A DNA stretch of 64,000 nt from Neodiprion pinetum (taxonomy: Eukaryota; Arthropoda; Insecta; Hymenoptera; Diprionidae). Positions 1 through 12,822 of the stretch are shown here, piece after piece (the stretch's first letter is position 1; every line of letters starts with the position of its first letter). The translations under genes and the position numbers were made by a program. The notes beneath the pieces were generated by a model. It was not told the DNA's origin, did no database searches, and worked only from the letters and a program-made list of their open reading frames with translations. The stretch lies in the NCBI RefSeq assembly GCF_021155775.2, contig NC_060236.1:10337087-10401086 (forward strand), given 5' to 3'.

Positions 1-1732
1 TTCACAACGAACTTTATCCTATGTGATGTTAAATCAAATATGTACTCCAAGGAGAAAGTACGTGAGACTTTGTGTTCAATAAATTCTTCAAGTTAAGTAA
101 AGCCAACTTTTTGAAAGTGCGTCGTTACTACACGCTCGATAGTACGGGAAATTATAATGCACATAATTGTGCCACAAAGAATTGCACCAGACCAAATTAT
201 ACTATACAAAATTATACTATCACGAATAATACTACAAAAAATGCACAAAACGATACCACTTGAAATTATATCGCACAAAAGCATTTCACACAAAATTAGT
301 TCTATGCATAGATGAGCAGCCTCCAAGTATATTTCTACTTAAAATACTAACAATAAATATCCGAGTCCTGATGTACTTCATACTTTGCGAAATACAAAAC
401 AATAACATGAGTAAAAATTTATTTTGTACATTTGGATATAAAAAATATTAAGTACGAATGTATTTTGTACTTTGTGAAACAGGAAATACTAATTAAAGTT
501 GCACTGTTAATGTCAAGCCTCACATGCTAATTTGGCATTTTGTGACGTTCTTAAATACCTGAAAAATATTTTGTGTGAGAAAATTATTCCGTGTAAATTC
601 AAAATAGTAGAAGAATAGTTGCAACGTAAATTTTGCAGGTGAAGAATTGATTTATTTTAAGAAACATATAGCGGTAAAAATTTTAGATACATCAATTAAA
701 CAGCTGCTGCTATGATCGATACAACTGCGTAAATTTAAAATGATAAGATCACATATAATTATATTTAACAGAGAAAAATTTAGATGATATTCGTGACCAG
801 GCAGGTGAGTTATGAGGAGATATGCTGCCACCTCGTACCAGAATGGAAGTTCAATTTTATCTTTGTTGGGCGACATACCAGTTGAGCGAAGATAAAATGA
901 ATGCCTTGAAAGTTCCGAGCGATCCCTACTTGATCAACTGACAACTTATCAGAGTTTTACTAATCACGTTCAATTCTGAATAAAAAATCTGTCCGATTTT
1001 GCAAATATCATACATTTAAATACATGAGAATATTTGAAAGTTTCTTATTTCATTCAATATCTCGCAAACTAAAATCTTATGCAACAGTTGGTAAGAATGA
1101 ACCTTGCGATGTTAGAGTTGCTCGGCCGGTATCTCGCTTCGCTGTAGTAACGTCTGGCGGTCCCTGCAGAGGTCTTGACTATGTTCCACTCGGTTTTAAA
1201 TACCTCGGTCCCTCAGTCAAGGCAGATAGGGTCCGGCACGCCAAATTAGATACAGCTTCTCTATTCCGTTTAGTCGTAAGTGAAATGAGAAATTATGAAT
1301 GGGTTATTTGAAATTATCAAAACCGTGCTAAAAAATACTAATTTGATTTTTCGATTTATGCGGTATACGTTCAAATAAGCAGCAAATATTGATTTTTGTA
1401 GGTAGGGATTTATTTTTTACATCACTTTTCTTTCTGTGCGCTAGGCTAAGACTAAATCGAATAGACAAGCTGTACCCGTATTCCGGTGACCGCTGTCGAG
1501 AACTACGCTGTAAAAAAGAACATGAAATTTACAATGCATTTACTATACTATACTATGTCACATGGAATTCATAAACCAGCTATCTAAAATGGAAATTTGT
1601 ATACATGGCAAATACATTATCAATGTAAAAAAATGCGCCAAGTACGTATTTTTAGACTTAGGTGGGTAGAAAGTAGAGCGCAAATACGAGTCGCCAATCT
1701 TTGCTGTCAAATGTGAAAATAAAGCCAAGCAC
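1..1732. other. AT-rich stretch, no supported gene
   Basis: Reading both strands I see only short open frames with no recognisable motif and no convincing exon chain. A 95-codon frame at 1024-1311 begins with ATG but resembles no family I know. I leave the stretch as unassigned intergenic or old repeat sequence. Confidence 0.5.
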
Positions 1733-2355
1733 TATACAGGGTGTCCCTAAATTGCCTCCCACGGACTAGCCAGCATAATACCTCGTTAAAATCCAACCGA
1801 GAATTTCTTTTCCGGAAGATCGTCCGACGCATAGTTTTTGAATTATAAGCGATAGCGCTAGGCCAATCAGAGTGCACCATTTCATCTAGATTTGCCGCCA
1901 CGGAAATTGCTGTTTTGTTCGTCTGGGTGAATTATTATTATTTGTTTACGAATTAAATATCGGCACCTCCCCTCTTTCGCTGCTGTACCCCTTATGCTTG
2001 AGGATGCGCTTCTGTTTACACACACAAGTGTGCGCCCATGGATGTGCGGCCGGCAGCGTATGCCGCGGCAACAATACCGAGGTCAGCGCTCGAGAAGGGG
2101 TACAACAGGGAGAGAGGGGAGGTGCCGATATTTAATTCGTAAACGAATAATAATAATTCACCCAGACGAACAAAACAGCAATATCCGTGGCGGCAAATCT
2201 AGATGAAATGGTGCACTCTGATTGGCCTAGCGCTATCGCTTATAATTCAAAAACTACGCGTCGAACGAGCTTCCGGAAAAAAAATTCTCGGTTGGATTTT
2301 AACGAGGTATCATGCTGGCTAGTCCGTGGGAGGCAATTTAGGGACACCCTGTATA
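1733..2355. repeat. Fold-back element with about 260-bp inverted arms
   Basis: The left arm (about 1733-1994) is the reverse complement of the right arm (about 2095-2355), with a central loop of about 100 bp. The outer ends read TATACAGGGTGTCCCTAAAT going inwards from both sides. The arms differ at only a few sites, so the same 55-codon frame can be read outward-in on both strands; that frame is a by-product of the symmetry and not a gene. This is the architecture of a long fold-back or palindromic MITE. No transposase is encoded, and the superfamily cannot be decided from the ends. Confidence 0.85.
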
Positions 2356-2434
2356 TCCACCTCGCAAGAATGGGTCGTGAGTTTGGATCTCACTGCTTCG
2401 TCCAGTGATATCGAAAAATCGTTCCACAGTTACA

Positions 2435-3083
2435 TTAGGGTGATCCTTATTTAGAATGTTGACGAATTTATTCCGGATCACCCCACCAAATCAACTATAA
2501 ATAATTGAAAATCAATTCACAATTTTTTTCAGATTTTTATATCAACTGTAACCCGTGCCTGTAAATGGAAGGATTTCCCAGTTTAAAATACACGTATTTC
2601 GGACACGTTGTTAGTATATATTTTACTGTGAGAGTAATAATGTTCGAAAGAATCCATGAATGTGAGGTTCTGTGAGCATGAGTGCTACTATCTGAGAAAA
2701 AATTCACATCATCATACCAGGTAATATAGAAAATTGCATTTCTTATAAATAAAGAGAAAAAGTCACATTTCTAGGGTGTGCAATTCGTCGAGATTGGTTG
2801 GTATGGTGAGGTGAATTTTTTCTCAGATAGTAGCACTAATACTCACTAAATCTTCGCAATTACAGATTGATTCGAACATCGTCACTCTTACAATAAAATA
2901 TATGCTGAGAATGTATCTGAAACAAGTGTATTTTAAATGGTGATATCCATCCATTTACAGGCACGGGTTGGAATTGATATAAAAATCTGAAAGAATTAGG
3001 AAATTGTTTTTGAATTATTTGTAGTTGATTTGTGGCGTGGTCTGAAAAAAAATCATCAACACCCTAAGTAGGGATCACCCTAA
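2435..3083. mobile_element. Non-autonomous inverted-repeat element, 649 bp
   Basis: The outer 12 bp are a perfect inverted repeat (TTAGGGTGATCC at 2435 and its complement ending at 3083). Imperfect complementarity continues far inward: a segment near 2545-2580 matches the complement of one near 2955-2990, and CTACTATCTGAGAAAAAATT near 2690 pairs with sequence near 2815-2833. The hexamer GTTACA stands on both outer sides (2429-2434 and 3084-3089) and is the likely target duplication. No coding capacity is visible. It is a MITE of unknown superfamily; six base pairs is an unusual duplication length. Confidence 0.8.
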
Positions 3084-6000
3084 GTTACATACTTGTCTGA
3101 ATTAAGGGTGTTCTCTAGTCGATTGCGATATTTTGCATACATCTCCAAATATCGCAGTCCACGTATCTCAAACGCGAAAAAGAGAAAACAACCCCATTCT
3201 ATACGCAATTCTGAATAAAAACACTACAATTCATTCTCACTTGAAGTAGAAATAAAGAAATGGCATGATATCCAGAATGTACAATTGTGATTTCGTAGAA
3301 TCCATGCTATTTCTTTATTATATTAGATTAATTAAAATGAGACACCCTGTATATATAACGTTAACGTCAAAATCGCTCAAGGCACCCCCGTGAAATCGGT
3401 CATTAGTACGACATTTGAACACAGAAGCGGGTATTTCGAGATGCTGAAAATTATGTTGCTTTCAGTCAAAAACATAATACATTGTCATATACATGATTAT
3501 ATTAATATTTCGTAGCTAGTTAAATTTGGTGTAAAATGTCGACAGAAACATTTATGACCGTTCGTCAAGCTTGTATTTAATACGTTACATCCAAGGCTTG
3601 TACCTACGTTACATAGTTAGGTCGAATTGCGGTCGTGCTGTTATTTATGATGCATGACAAATGTACGAGAGAATCCTGTACTGACCGTTTATTACGTGCA
3701 CCGGTCATTATACATATACATATATAATGAATGACAACGAGACAAGAAATATGTCGCATTTGAATAGTTAATACGTAATTACCCGTAATTTCGGTCTTTT
3801 CGCTTGTTGTTGGTGTCCAGATGTAAAAAATACATTCATGGAATTTCCGCAACTTAGAAACAACCGGGTGGAAGTTCTCATATACCCACGGAAATGAGTT
3901 GCAACGACGTTCGATACAGCAAAATGTATACTATGCATGGCACTTAACGGGAACTTATATTCCCGCCACAAAGCGTGGTTTAATGGTGGCAAATGATAGC
4001 GTTACTGAAAATATCAGCCACTGATCGCCAAATAGACTCGATAGTGGACGGGTACCCTGTCTACATGTTACAGCCTGGAACCATTGGAAGGCGGATGAAG
4101 GGCCGGGGGGTCGGCGGAAAGGACAAGTTTGGGGCTCTTTAGAAGCGGGAAATTTGATCGGATACATGGTTCAAAGCTTAGTTTATTTACACGTTGACCA
4201 AATGTTTTAAGTAAATTTGAAAACTTTATTCAGCATGTGGTTACCTCCACAGTAGTTCGACTGTACATGTAACAAAAAAAACGCGTATTTTTTTAAAAGG
4301 CCGGTAATTCGGGATTAAAACCGGCCGATTTAAATAGAATTCTAATGAAAAAAAGGATATTGGTTATGGACGATGGAAATATTATTTCTGACCTTTGAGC
4401 TTTTATTTTGTATTTTCAGCATTAATTGAATTGTTTTATTTCAGTAACACATACGGTGTAAATTTATCAGTATCAGTGATCAAATACATTATAAAACAGT
4501 GAAAAATAAAAAATAAATCGGCACAAAGAGGTTCATTACTTACAAATAGGCTGTTTGATAACTTAGTAACAATTTTAAGCAAGGGCAAAAGCTAACCTGT
4601 GATTTGTTCTCTTGCGGCTACAACATTTTCCACAATACGAGTACTTTACTATTTTTATTAATTTGCTAACCTTTTTCCTAGTTTCAGGCACTAGGCTTTA
4701 CCGTTCATCGCAATTCGTTAACTTGCTCACTTCTATTTTATTTTCCGCCGCCATCGAGCTGGTTTCGAACTGCCTTTGAAACGAACCCGTAAAAATTGCA
4801 AATGGCGCTGATCAATTAGGTCCACTCAGCGGCGCCAGTTCACTATCCAGTCAATACAGAGATCAGTGATATCAGCACCGTATCGACGGTCGAATTACAA
4901 GTGGAAATATAGGTTACTAGTGGATTAGCCTACACATTACTTCGCTGTAACGGAAGGTAAACTATTTCCCATGGGAATACCAAATGTATTTTGTGGGAAA
5001 TCGGTATTAAACAAACTGAGCGGTTCCACTTATTCTATTGCGATAAATTGTTTGGCCGGATGTCATGTGCATGCAAAGTTTGAAACAAGCATTTGGGGCG
5101 ATTGTGACGGTAATGAAGATGCAGAAACGTAAATAGAAGCCTTGGCATTGAATCACGGAATCACGCAACGGTAATAGGAAGGAGCGTAAAAAAGGTGCTC
5201 ATTGGACCTTATATCCTGTGGCGCTTAGACCTTCCAGGGCCAGGGCCAAGTGACTAGAAATCACGTTAATTTGAGTGACGCGAAGATTGCTCTAAAAAAC
5301 CTTCGTGTAACTTCTTGCACTTTTACTAGAGGTTTCGCTCCAAAGGCAGAAGACCGGCAGTTTCGCAAAACCCTCAAGCAGTTGTATTAAATTGGTCGAT
5401 CCACGAACCTTCGCACAGCTTTGCAAGAAAAAAAATTGATTTGGATGTATGCAATTTTGAAAAATTATAGCGTACACAGACTGGGTGATAAAAATGCTTA
5501 AAATTTAAGATCACTAGACTTTACTGTTTACACGAAACTCGTTGATCACTGTCATTACTATTTAGAAGTTTTTGCACTTCCTGTCGTTGGCAATAAATAT
5601 ATCCGCATACTCGTATGTCTTTTGTGTAAGAAATTCTGGTCTTTCTAAATATGAAATCTGTTCTAAGGTAAAATATCCTCAGAAATAAGTGCTAGGAAAA
5701 ATGTTTTTCATCCCGACTGAACCATAATGTTGACTTTTTTGACCTGAAAAGTGGGACGAAAGTAGCATATTATTCCCTCTTAACTTTTCAGTAAAATGAG
5801 ATTTGCGGGAAACATGGCCTCAAATTTTTTTTTGATTTTCTTCTACTTTTTTTTTTTTTTTTTTTACCGTCGACAGTTCGCCTTCGGCGAAGAAAGAGTA
5901 GTGATGAAGGTTCAAAAAGTTGGTAAAACTGGCCATACGTATTGTTATAAAATTTCAATAATATTCTACCTGCCAAACTCATAAAATGATCACACTTACG

Positions 6001-8695
6001 TACGAATAAAAGAATTATAATGAGTTTTAATCTAAAATTTTTAAAGTACTCAGTAAACTCGTAACCTTTCCATGAGTGAAGTTGAAATTTATCACATTCC
6101 TTGGTTTAAAGAAGTATTTAAGTATGAGAATACACATTGATACAAGATGATTGTGCGACGTTCAATGGCCTATTTTTTCTATTTAATGACATATCGAATA
6201 TATGTATTTTTTTCTCAAGTGAAGGGGGCGCTGCCCCCCCCCCCCCCCCCCCCCTGCAACACCTTTAGTGGGGGCTTTGCCTTCTACACCCCCAGCATTG
6301 CCTGCAGCCCTGGATCCGCTCTCTCCCTCCAGCTCCAGCCGACCTGCACCCATATATTAATCGTATGCATTTTTGAAAATACATTTTCTCATGATTAATC
6401 TACGTTCTCAATTTTAAACCCAATATTGCGAAAGATATATGGAGTGCCTATTTTCAAGTTAATAACGTGGCCGGAGTTGAGTCGGAAATCAAATCTTATA
6501 TGAAACACAGGAATGCAAGTCGACAAATCTCTTGGTTCGCTCGTGCAGTAAACCCACATGCGGGAATAATCTCTGTCTTTATTCCCTTGTTACATAATGT
6601 ACTATTTTCTTGAATTCTGAGGCTTGTTTATTTGAAGAGCGATGTGTGTAAAAGTACACATTTTGGAAGGCATCTAGATGATTTTGAAGTTTCTAGAGTC
6701 TTAAAAATTCAAAGATTTTCATATCTTAGCATGCAATAAAATATATCCAAATGCAGGCGAATCGAAATTTTCACCCCGAAAAGCTAGCCTAAGGTTCGTG
6801 AATCGGCTCACACACACAGTGAGCTGCCAGACTGCATTGATGAGTTTTGGTAATTTCATACTTTTTTTGAAAGAAAATGGCTGCAACGAAGCTAACAGAA
6901 TGCCCAAATCGACGATTAATTTGTTTGTGGTAACGATAATACGATAAGAACGATAAATCAAGGCCGTCGATTAATCGTACATTCCTAGTTTCTAGTTTTT
7001 CAATTCAACGTGTTATTACTGTAAGGACGTAACTATCAATGATTATGTAAATGTAGAAGAGGAGAACAATCAGTAATTTTCTTATATTTAGGACTTTCTC
7101 AAATTTTGTAAACTGTTTTCCTTGTGTTTTCTCTAAATGAAATCTCAAGATTTTATCCCCATTGCACCCTCCCCCCTCCTCGCGGGTAAAGTTGAGAGTA
7201 AAAGTAAGATTCCCAACTTCAAAGCGGAGCAAAATATGTTCGCACAAGTTCACGCTGTTGCACCGGAAATACACTAGATGGGAATCCATTCCAATAAAGA
7301 AACAGTAGTTTCATACCCTGAAATATGTATCTTTATTTTATTTCAACCACGAATTTACTAATTTTCAAACTTGAAATAAACCTTCTGTCACGATATTATA
7401 AATTCAAAAGTGCCCGCGAAATTTTGCGTAGCACAACCATCTCGATTTAGGCGTCAGACGGGAGAAACGGCTCAGAATTTGAGAGAGTCTACGGGAAGTC
7501 GCCCAACCAACCGGTTTATAATTCCCCGTAGCGATTGTTTAATCATTGTAAACGATAATTCAAATTAAATTAACACATCGACATCGCCAGTAAATAGCCG
7601 AACGAATCTTATCGTGTAAGTCAAAAATAAAAAACAAAACTAAGTCACGAGATCCAAGGAAACAACAATTTTTACAAACTTCTTCGCATTACGGAATCGC
7701 CGCGAAGAAAACTTAAGACTGTGGATTCCAAATTTTATCGAAAGATTCGCAAAATCACACGGACAATTACACGACGGAGCTGCTGCCGAGTATTAAATCA
7801 AGGGATAAGTGATTTTTAATATATTTATAACTGACCAACTTTTTACATTATCACTATAGACAATTTTATATCCCAGGGTGAATTCCGGCGTATTTTATCT
7901 TAATTTATTTGTGAATGTTTGGAATGAATGTGTAATTTTAATCGTTAGAACAATGGACAGGATTTAAAGAGTTTTTAAATGTTATTTATATTTTAGTTAT
8001 ATTTCATCTACATTTTATTTATATTTTATTTAAATTTTATTTATTTTTCATTCACATTTTATTCATGTTATTTATATTTCAATAATGTTTTATTTATATT
8101 TAATTTTTTCGATTTATAGTCAATGTCATATTTATTATCGTACTCTTAATTTTTTTTTTTTTTTGTAAGCCTGTCCATTTATTTCATATTTTTTCTTTTA
8201 TGTTGACAATGGACTCAAATTCTTCACCGTCCCCTTATTGACATATGTTTTGGACCCCCACAATAATCAGAATATAGGCAAAAACAATTATTTACACTTC
8301 TATATTTCACATAATCTAAATACTAGCTCACAGTTCTTTGTACTATAAATAAAAGCTCACATGTACACCTACCGAGGTAGATTCTGACTGATACAAGGCT
8401 GCTAATGTCGTTTGTCACCATCCATTTAACCTGTATAGCAGGCGACACGGATGGCCTTAAATCGGCCATCCACATCCGGAAGTGTATAATTAGCTCAACA
8501 ATCGGTAAACATTTCTGACACTCGCCGAATCAGAAATTTAATTACTTGTCAAAAACCGTCGTCACTTTTTGAATAATGACAATCGCGACGAGCTCAATAT
8601 ACGTATAATTAAAAAAATATATTGCAGTTCGCCATGTATCGAGTGATTAGTTATTGCTTAGCTCCTATTGCAGAACTCTTTTCTTGTATTCTGAG
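3084..8695. other. AT-rich stretch, no supported gene
   Basis: No exon chain, RNA gene or recognisable protein motif was found on either strand. What it holds: a small hairpin at about 3254-3316 (an AAAGAAATGGCATG arm facing an imperfect complement) followed at 3341-3356 by a GAGACACCCTGTATA end like the one bounding the fold-back at 1733-2355; a T run near 5846-5864; a C run at 6234-6254; and an ATTTTATTTATA-rich stretch at about 7980-8110. The lower end abuts the last exon of the GMC gene. Confidence 0.5.
6234..6254. repeat. Homopolymer C run, 21 bases
   Basis: An uninterrupted run of C is visible. Its exact length in the genome is uncertain because homopolymers of this size are often mis-assembled. 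Confidence 0.9.
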
Positions 8696-11393
8696 TTAAA
8701 TGTAGAATGAGTTTTCAAAATAAGCATACACACAATAAGCAAATATGAAATACCGAAATTGTATAGATGACAGAAAAACATTACTTGTGGAGTTGCCATT
8801 TGCGTCGGAATCGGCAGATTGGTTCCGTGCACGTGGATAAACACACCAATCTTCCTTAATGAGATCCGCTGCCTTTTCTGCGATCATAATTACTGGAGCG
8901 TTGGTATTGCCAGATACTATGTTTGGCATTATTGAAGCGTCCACTACTCGAAGACCTTCCACCCCGCGGACTCGCAGGCGGGGATCAACTACGGCCATTC
9001 CATCATCATCGGGGCCCATTTTACAAGTTGAAGTTGGATGGTAAATCGTCAGCGAATAGAATCGTGAGTAGCAGCGCCAATAGTCGTGAGATGGAAAATT
9101 TAAGTGCGCACATTCGGAAATCAAATTGGGATTAGCTGTGGCGTTCAGTTTCTTCATAGTCGGAGTCTGGCTAAAATTGTAGACAACAACGGCTCCTTCT
9201 GCCTGTAATACGCGATATCGATCAATACGTATCAAAACGTATAAACATATTTTCGGTTAGAGTATTAAAACTTCACCCTCAGTTTGCATATCAATTTTAC
9301 AGGGGGGATTTATTTTTTTTCCCGCAACGAGAAAATTTCGACAAAATGAAACTTAATCCATGCTACTGTGAATAAAGAAATGGATAATTTTTTCGTCAAC
9401 ACGTGGCCCGAAAATGAGTAACATCAGCTCTTACCCTGAAGTGAGATTTTTACTTTACAATCGAAGCTCTTTCGGCGAATACCAAATCTTTGGAAATGTT
9501 GCAAATGAAGAGAAAAATTGTACTTTCTTTTTCACACTTAATATACAGCACGGAATCAGACCCTCTACCACTGAAGATTATTAACTTACCAAAACATTCA
9601 AATCATGTGGGTCATCGAAGTAATTTGGAACTATAATCGGAGGGCTTGTAATATTACTATTTCTCAGTTTGATGTAACCTCTGCTCTTTGGGCGCAATAA
9701 CAATGGTATTACACCGTATGAATCATTACCGATGATATCTGCATTCAAACTGTCGTAGAAGTCTGTTCTCACACCGAAACCGTGCTCAATACCTGCTTTA
9801 TTCAAATTATCAGCCGTTGATCCGAAGTACAATTGGATATCTGGATAATCCTCGGAACTGTTCACATACCTGAAAGCATCAACTGATAAAATAGCACAGA
9901 CCTATATGTGGTTAAAGCATTGTGCACGTGCGAGGTTGACACGAAAGCTTTTTTCACGTACATCTATACCAATTGCTATGAAAAGAAAATCTTCAGCAAG
10001 ACGATTGGTTCATTGTCTAGTCACAAATCTTACAGATTTTGGACTTAAACCGATTTAACTTGTGTACGTGAAATCTACTGTCTGCGATGTAAAAGTCTAC
10101 TTGCCATTAAAACATATTCTTGCTAAGTAATTATCAATGCAGTTACCTTGTATTTATAAATGCCAGTACTTCGGACAATGAAGCATCGTACAGTGGACCT
10201 TCACGTTGGATCAAAAACTGTTCTGCAGCTGAAAATGTCGATGTTGACAGATTATATGGTGGATCAATCAAGTAGGTAAGTCCGCCGAGGGCGACATGGT
10301 CCTGAAGATTTTGCCCAACTCCAGGGCTATCGAGAATAACGCGGATTCCAATCTCCTCTAGATCCTTTTTGGGACCAATTCCCGAGAGCATAAGTAGCTG
10401 AGGTGATTGTACACTACCCGCAGATAGTATGACCTCATTCTTAGCACGAACGGTGTACCTTACGTTCTCTCGGACAAACTCGACGCCGTAAGCTTTTTTC
10501 GTCGTTTCATTTATCAAAATCTTATGAACCATGGAATTTGTGCTGATGTGAAGATTTGATCGATTAGATATGGAGCGAAGGTAAGCTTTCGCCACGCTGC
10601 ATCTGAGGCCATTTTGAAGAGTGCCTTGTGGATAGGCAGCTCCAGTTTGCGTCTCTCCGTTGGAATCCACTTCGTCGTAACCCATTTCCTGAATGGCCTT
10701 CATGAAATAACTTCCAATCGGATGCTTGTATTTGTAAGTTTCCACGGTGAGATAGCCCTTCGTTCCGTGATAAGGTGATTCACGAAGATCGGAAATCGAG
10801 ATGTTCTCTGCTTTCATAAAATATGGCAAAATATCATCGTATCCCCATCCTGGATTGCCCAGGTCTCGCCATATGTCGTAATCCTTACGGTTTGCCCGTA
10901 CATATAGCATATAATTGATAGCACTGCTACCACCAAGTGCCTTGCCTCTGGGCCAACTGCACTGATTGTTAATCATGCCTTTGCAATAGTTCGTTGAAGG
11001 TTCAGTCTTGAACGCCCAGTCCATGTAAGTACGTTGAATATTAAGGAACATCGCAGGTATCTCAGATATGACCCCTTCGTCGTCGCCAGCTTCCAGTAGC
11101 AAGACATTCCAGTCTGCATTCTCTGTTAATCTGTTGGCAAGTACACCGCCTGCAGATCCGCCACCAATTATCACAAAGTCATAAGTGCTAAGCATGTCTT
11201 CCGGAGACACAACGCGTACTCTGTTGTCCCTATCGACGATGTCTGGTCGCATGAACATTATCAGAAGTTCTAAAAATGCCATAAACCCAACCATTGATCC
11301 GACGGATAAAGCTGTTCGAAGGCCCTCGAAACTCCATTGTAACAGTGGAGCTGATATCGTGGTTTCTATACATCGTGGAATTTCTATCGCCAT
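8696..11393 (-). CDS. GMC oxidoreductase, glucose dehydrogenase-like (3 exons)
   Basis: This is an FAD-dependent glucose-methanol-choline family dehydrogenase. Exons on the minus strand are 11393-10147, 9869-9590 and 9202-8696, with GTAACT and GTAAGT donors and CAG acceptors. The joined frame is 678 codons without a break. Residues about 30-50 are hydrophobic (signal or anchor segment). The dinucleotide-binding GGGSAGG follows at 77-83, the GMC signature PRGKALGGSSAINYM at 148-162, and the C-terminal YHPTSTCKMG carries the likely catalytic His564, with the partner Asn in GNTNAP near 607-611. Length fits insect family members (about 600-670 aa). The ATG at 11393 has a good context (CGCCATGG). 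Insect relatives act extracellularly on sugars or other alcohols; the substrate here cannot be named. The last about 40 residues after IKEDW are unlike the family, and a possible donor (CAA|GTAATG near 8780) suggests that a further 3' exon may replace them. Confidence 0.9.
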
Positions 11394-11613
11394 GGCGTTT
11401 TATCGCCAAGAATTCTTTCACTGTATCAAAAACAAAGAATATAGTTATTACTTTTCCCGTAGCTGAAAATGGTATCGTACTATTTATTCCAAATGATCAT
11501 CGATTGCAAAAATCATTTTCGTACAGTGACAAATCATGTGCATTAGGGTGAGCCAAAAAAACTAACCTATAGGGAAACCTACAACGCTACAGTCGGCCGA
11601 GCACGAAACAAAC

Positions 11614-11745
11614 TCAATCTCAATAAACATATCATAACCCATGACTGTTGAATCTAAACTTAGAATACCGCGGGCATAATGATTTGTTGGATTGCAATCC
11701 TAAGATTAGATTCGACGGCCGTAGGTTATGTTACGTTTATTGAGA
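11614..11745. repeat. Imperfect inverted repeat upstream of the GMC gene
   Basis: TCTCAATAAACATATCATAA at about 11618 faces its imperfect complement TTATGTTACGTTTATTGAGA ending at 11745; an inner block around 11650-11660 pairs with one near 11705-11715. The whole would form a stem of about 130 bp with a short loop. It is probably a small MITE remnant and encodes nothing. Confidence 0.6.
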
Positions 11746-12822
11746 CCGCCATGACCATCTCCACCGGCAAATATTATTTGTCCTGACAACGTCAAATGTT
11801 ATTTGGTTTGACAAAGTTTGAATCAGGCGCACGCAATGTTCCACGACTAGGGATACTCACGGTACATGCGTAATGCGTATACGTACGTCTAACTTGTTAT
11901 TTTTGAAAGAATAAAACTGTTTACATACTTACAACATTGGCCTAGGCATCAAAAAGTTAGACGCTCGACTTTGAAAAGTATCAAAAATAATTCAAAAAAT
12001 GTTACGAAAGCTCAGAGCTTGACGTTTTATATCAAGCACACACCGTAACGTGTCTACTACCTCCAATTGGTCGAGAGTCACAGTGTGAAGAATGTGAAAA
12101 AGATAAAAATCCTGCTTCTAAGATTACCTGAACCAATGTTTCAGTTTTTTCTGACAGAATTATCGAACTTCTGATTAATCATGCATCTTAAATTTTTGCA
12201 CGAACAGTAGCGTATATCCTTAGAAATATACCCTTATGTAAAATGATACGTCACTCAAGGTCTAAAAATCACTTATTACGCCAGTCCCTGGCTATGCTCT
12301 TCCGGCCCCTAGCCCTCGATATGTATACCTATTATTTGTCATACCCGATAAATAGCAGATTCCAATTCCGGGTTGACAAGACATCACACCATTGGCACTG
12401 TACAATAAAAATACACCGAACGACCTTCCAGAGCCGAAATGTGAAAGAAACAAATGTTATTTTCTGGTCTAACCTCTACAACAAGATTTACTTGTTATGA
12501 ATTTACCAAGAATGAAATCAATAATCGCATACTTGACTATATGTGTTTCATAAACGCACATGTTCGGTTAAGTATCAAATAACTGCACAGATTCCACCTA
12601 AACTATACTACTATAGAAATATAAGCACACTCTATCTTTTTTGATTTACTAGAAACTACTGAAATGCCATCTGATTCCGCTATAGAAATTTAAGTTTTAT
12701 CGTTCATGTAAATCATATATTAAAGACAAGTGATCAGCTCTAACCCTAATTTATTTACATCGCAACGCATAACTGTGTTTAACACCAAAAAAAACAGTGT
12801 GCTAAAATAAAAGTTTAAAACA
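11746..12822. other. Intergenic stretch, no supported gene
   Basis: Apart from the inverted repeat next to it, I see no gene or element between the start of the GMC gene and the Crypton remnant. It includes the GMC promoter region, where I find no diagnostic motif. Confidence 0.5.

Noticed and set aside
1707..2408. Two similar small proteins starting MAANLDEMVHSDWP on opposite strands
   Set aside because: They are the two arms of one fold-back repeat read outward-in; the frame is a symmetry effect.
3955..4167. 70-codon minus-strand frame rich in Pro and Arg
   Set aside because: No recognised motif, no exon signals and no neighbours that support it.
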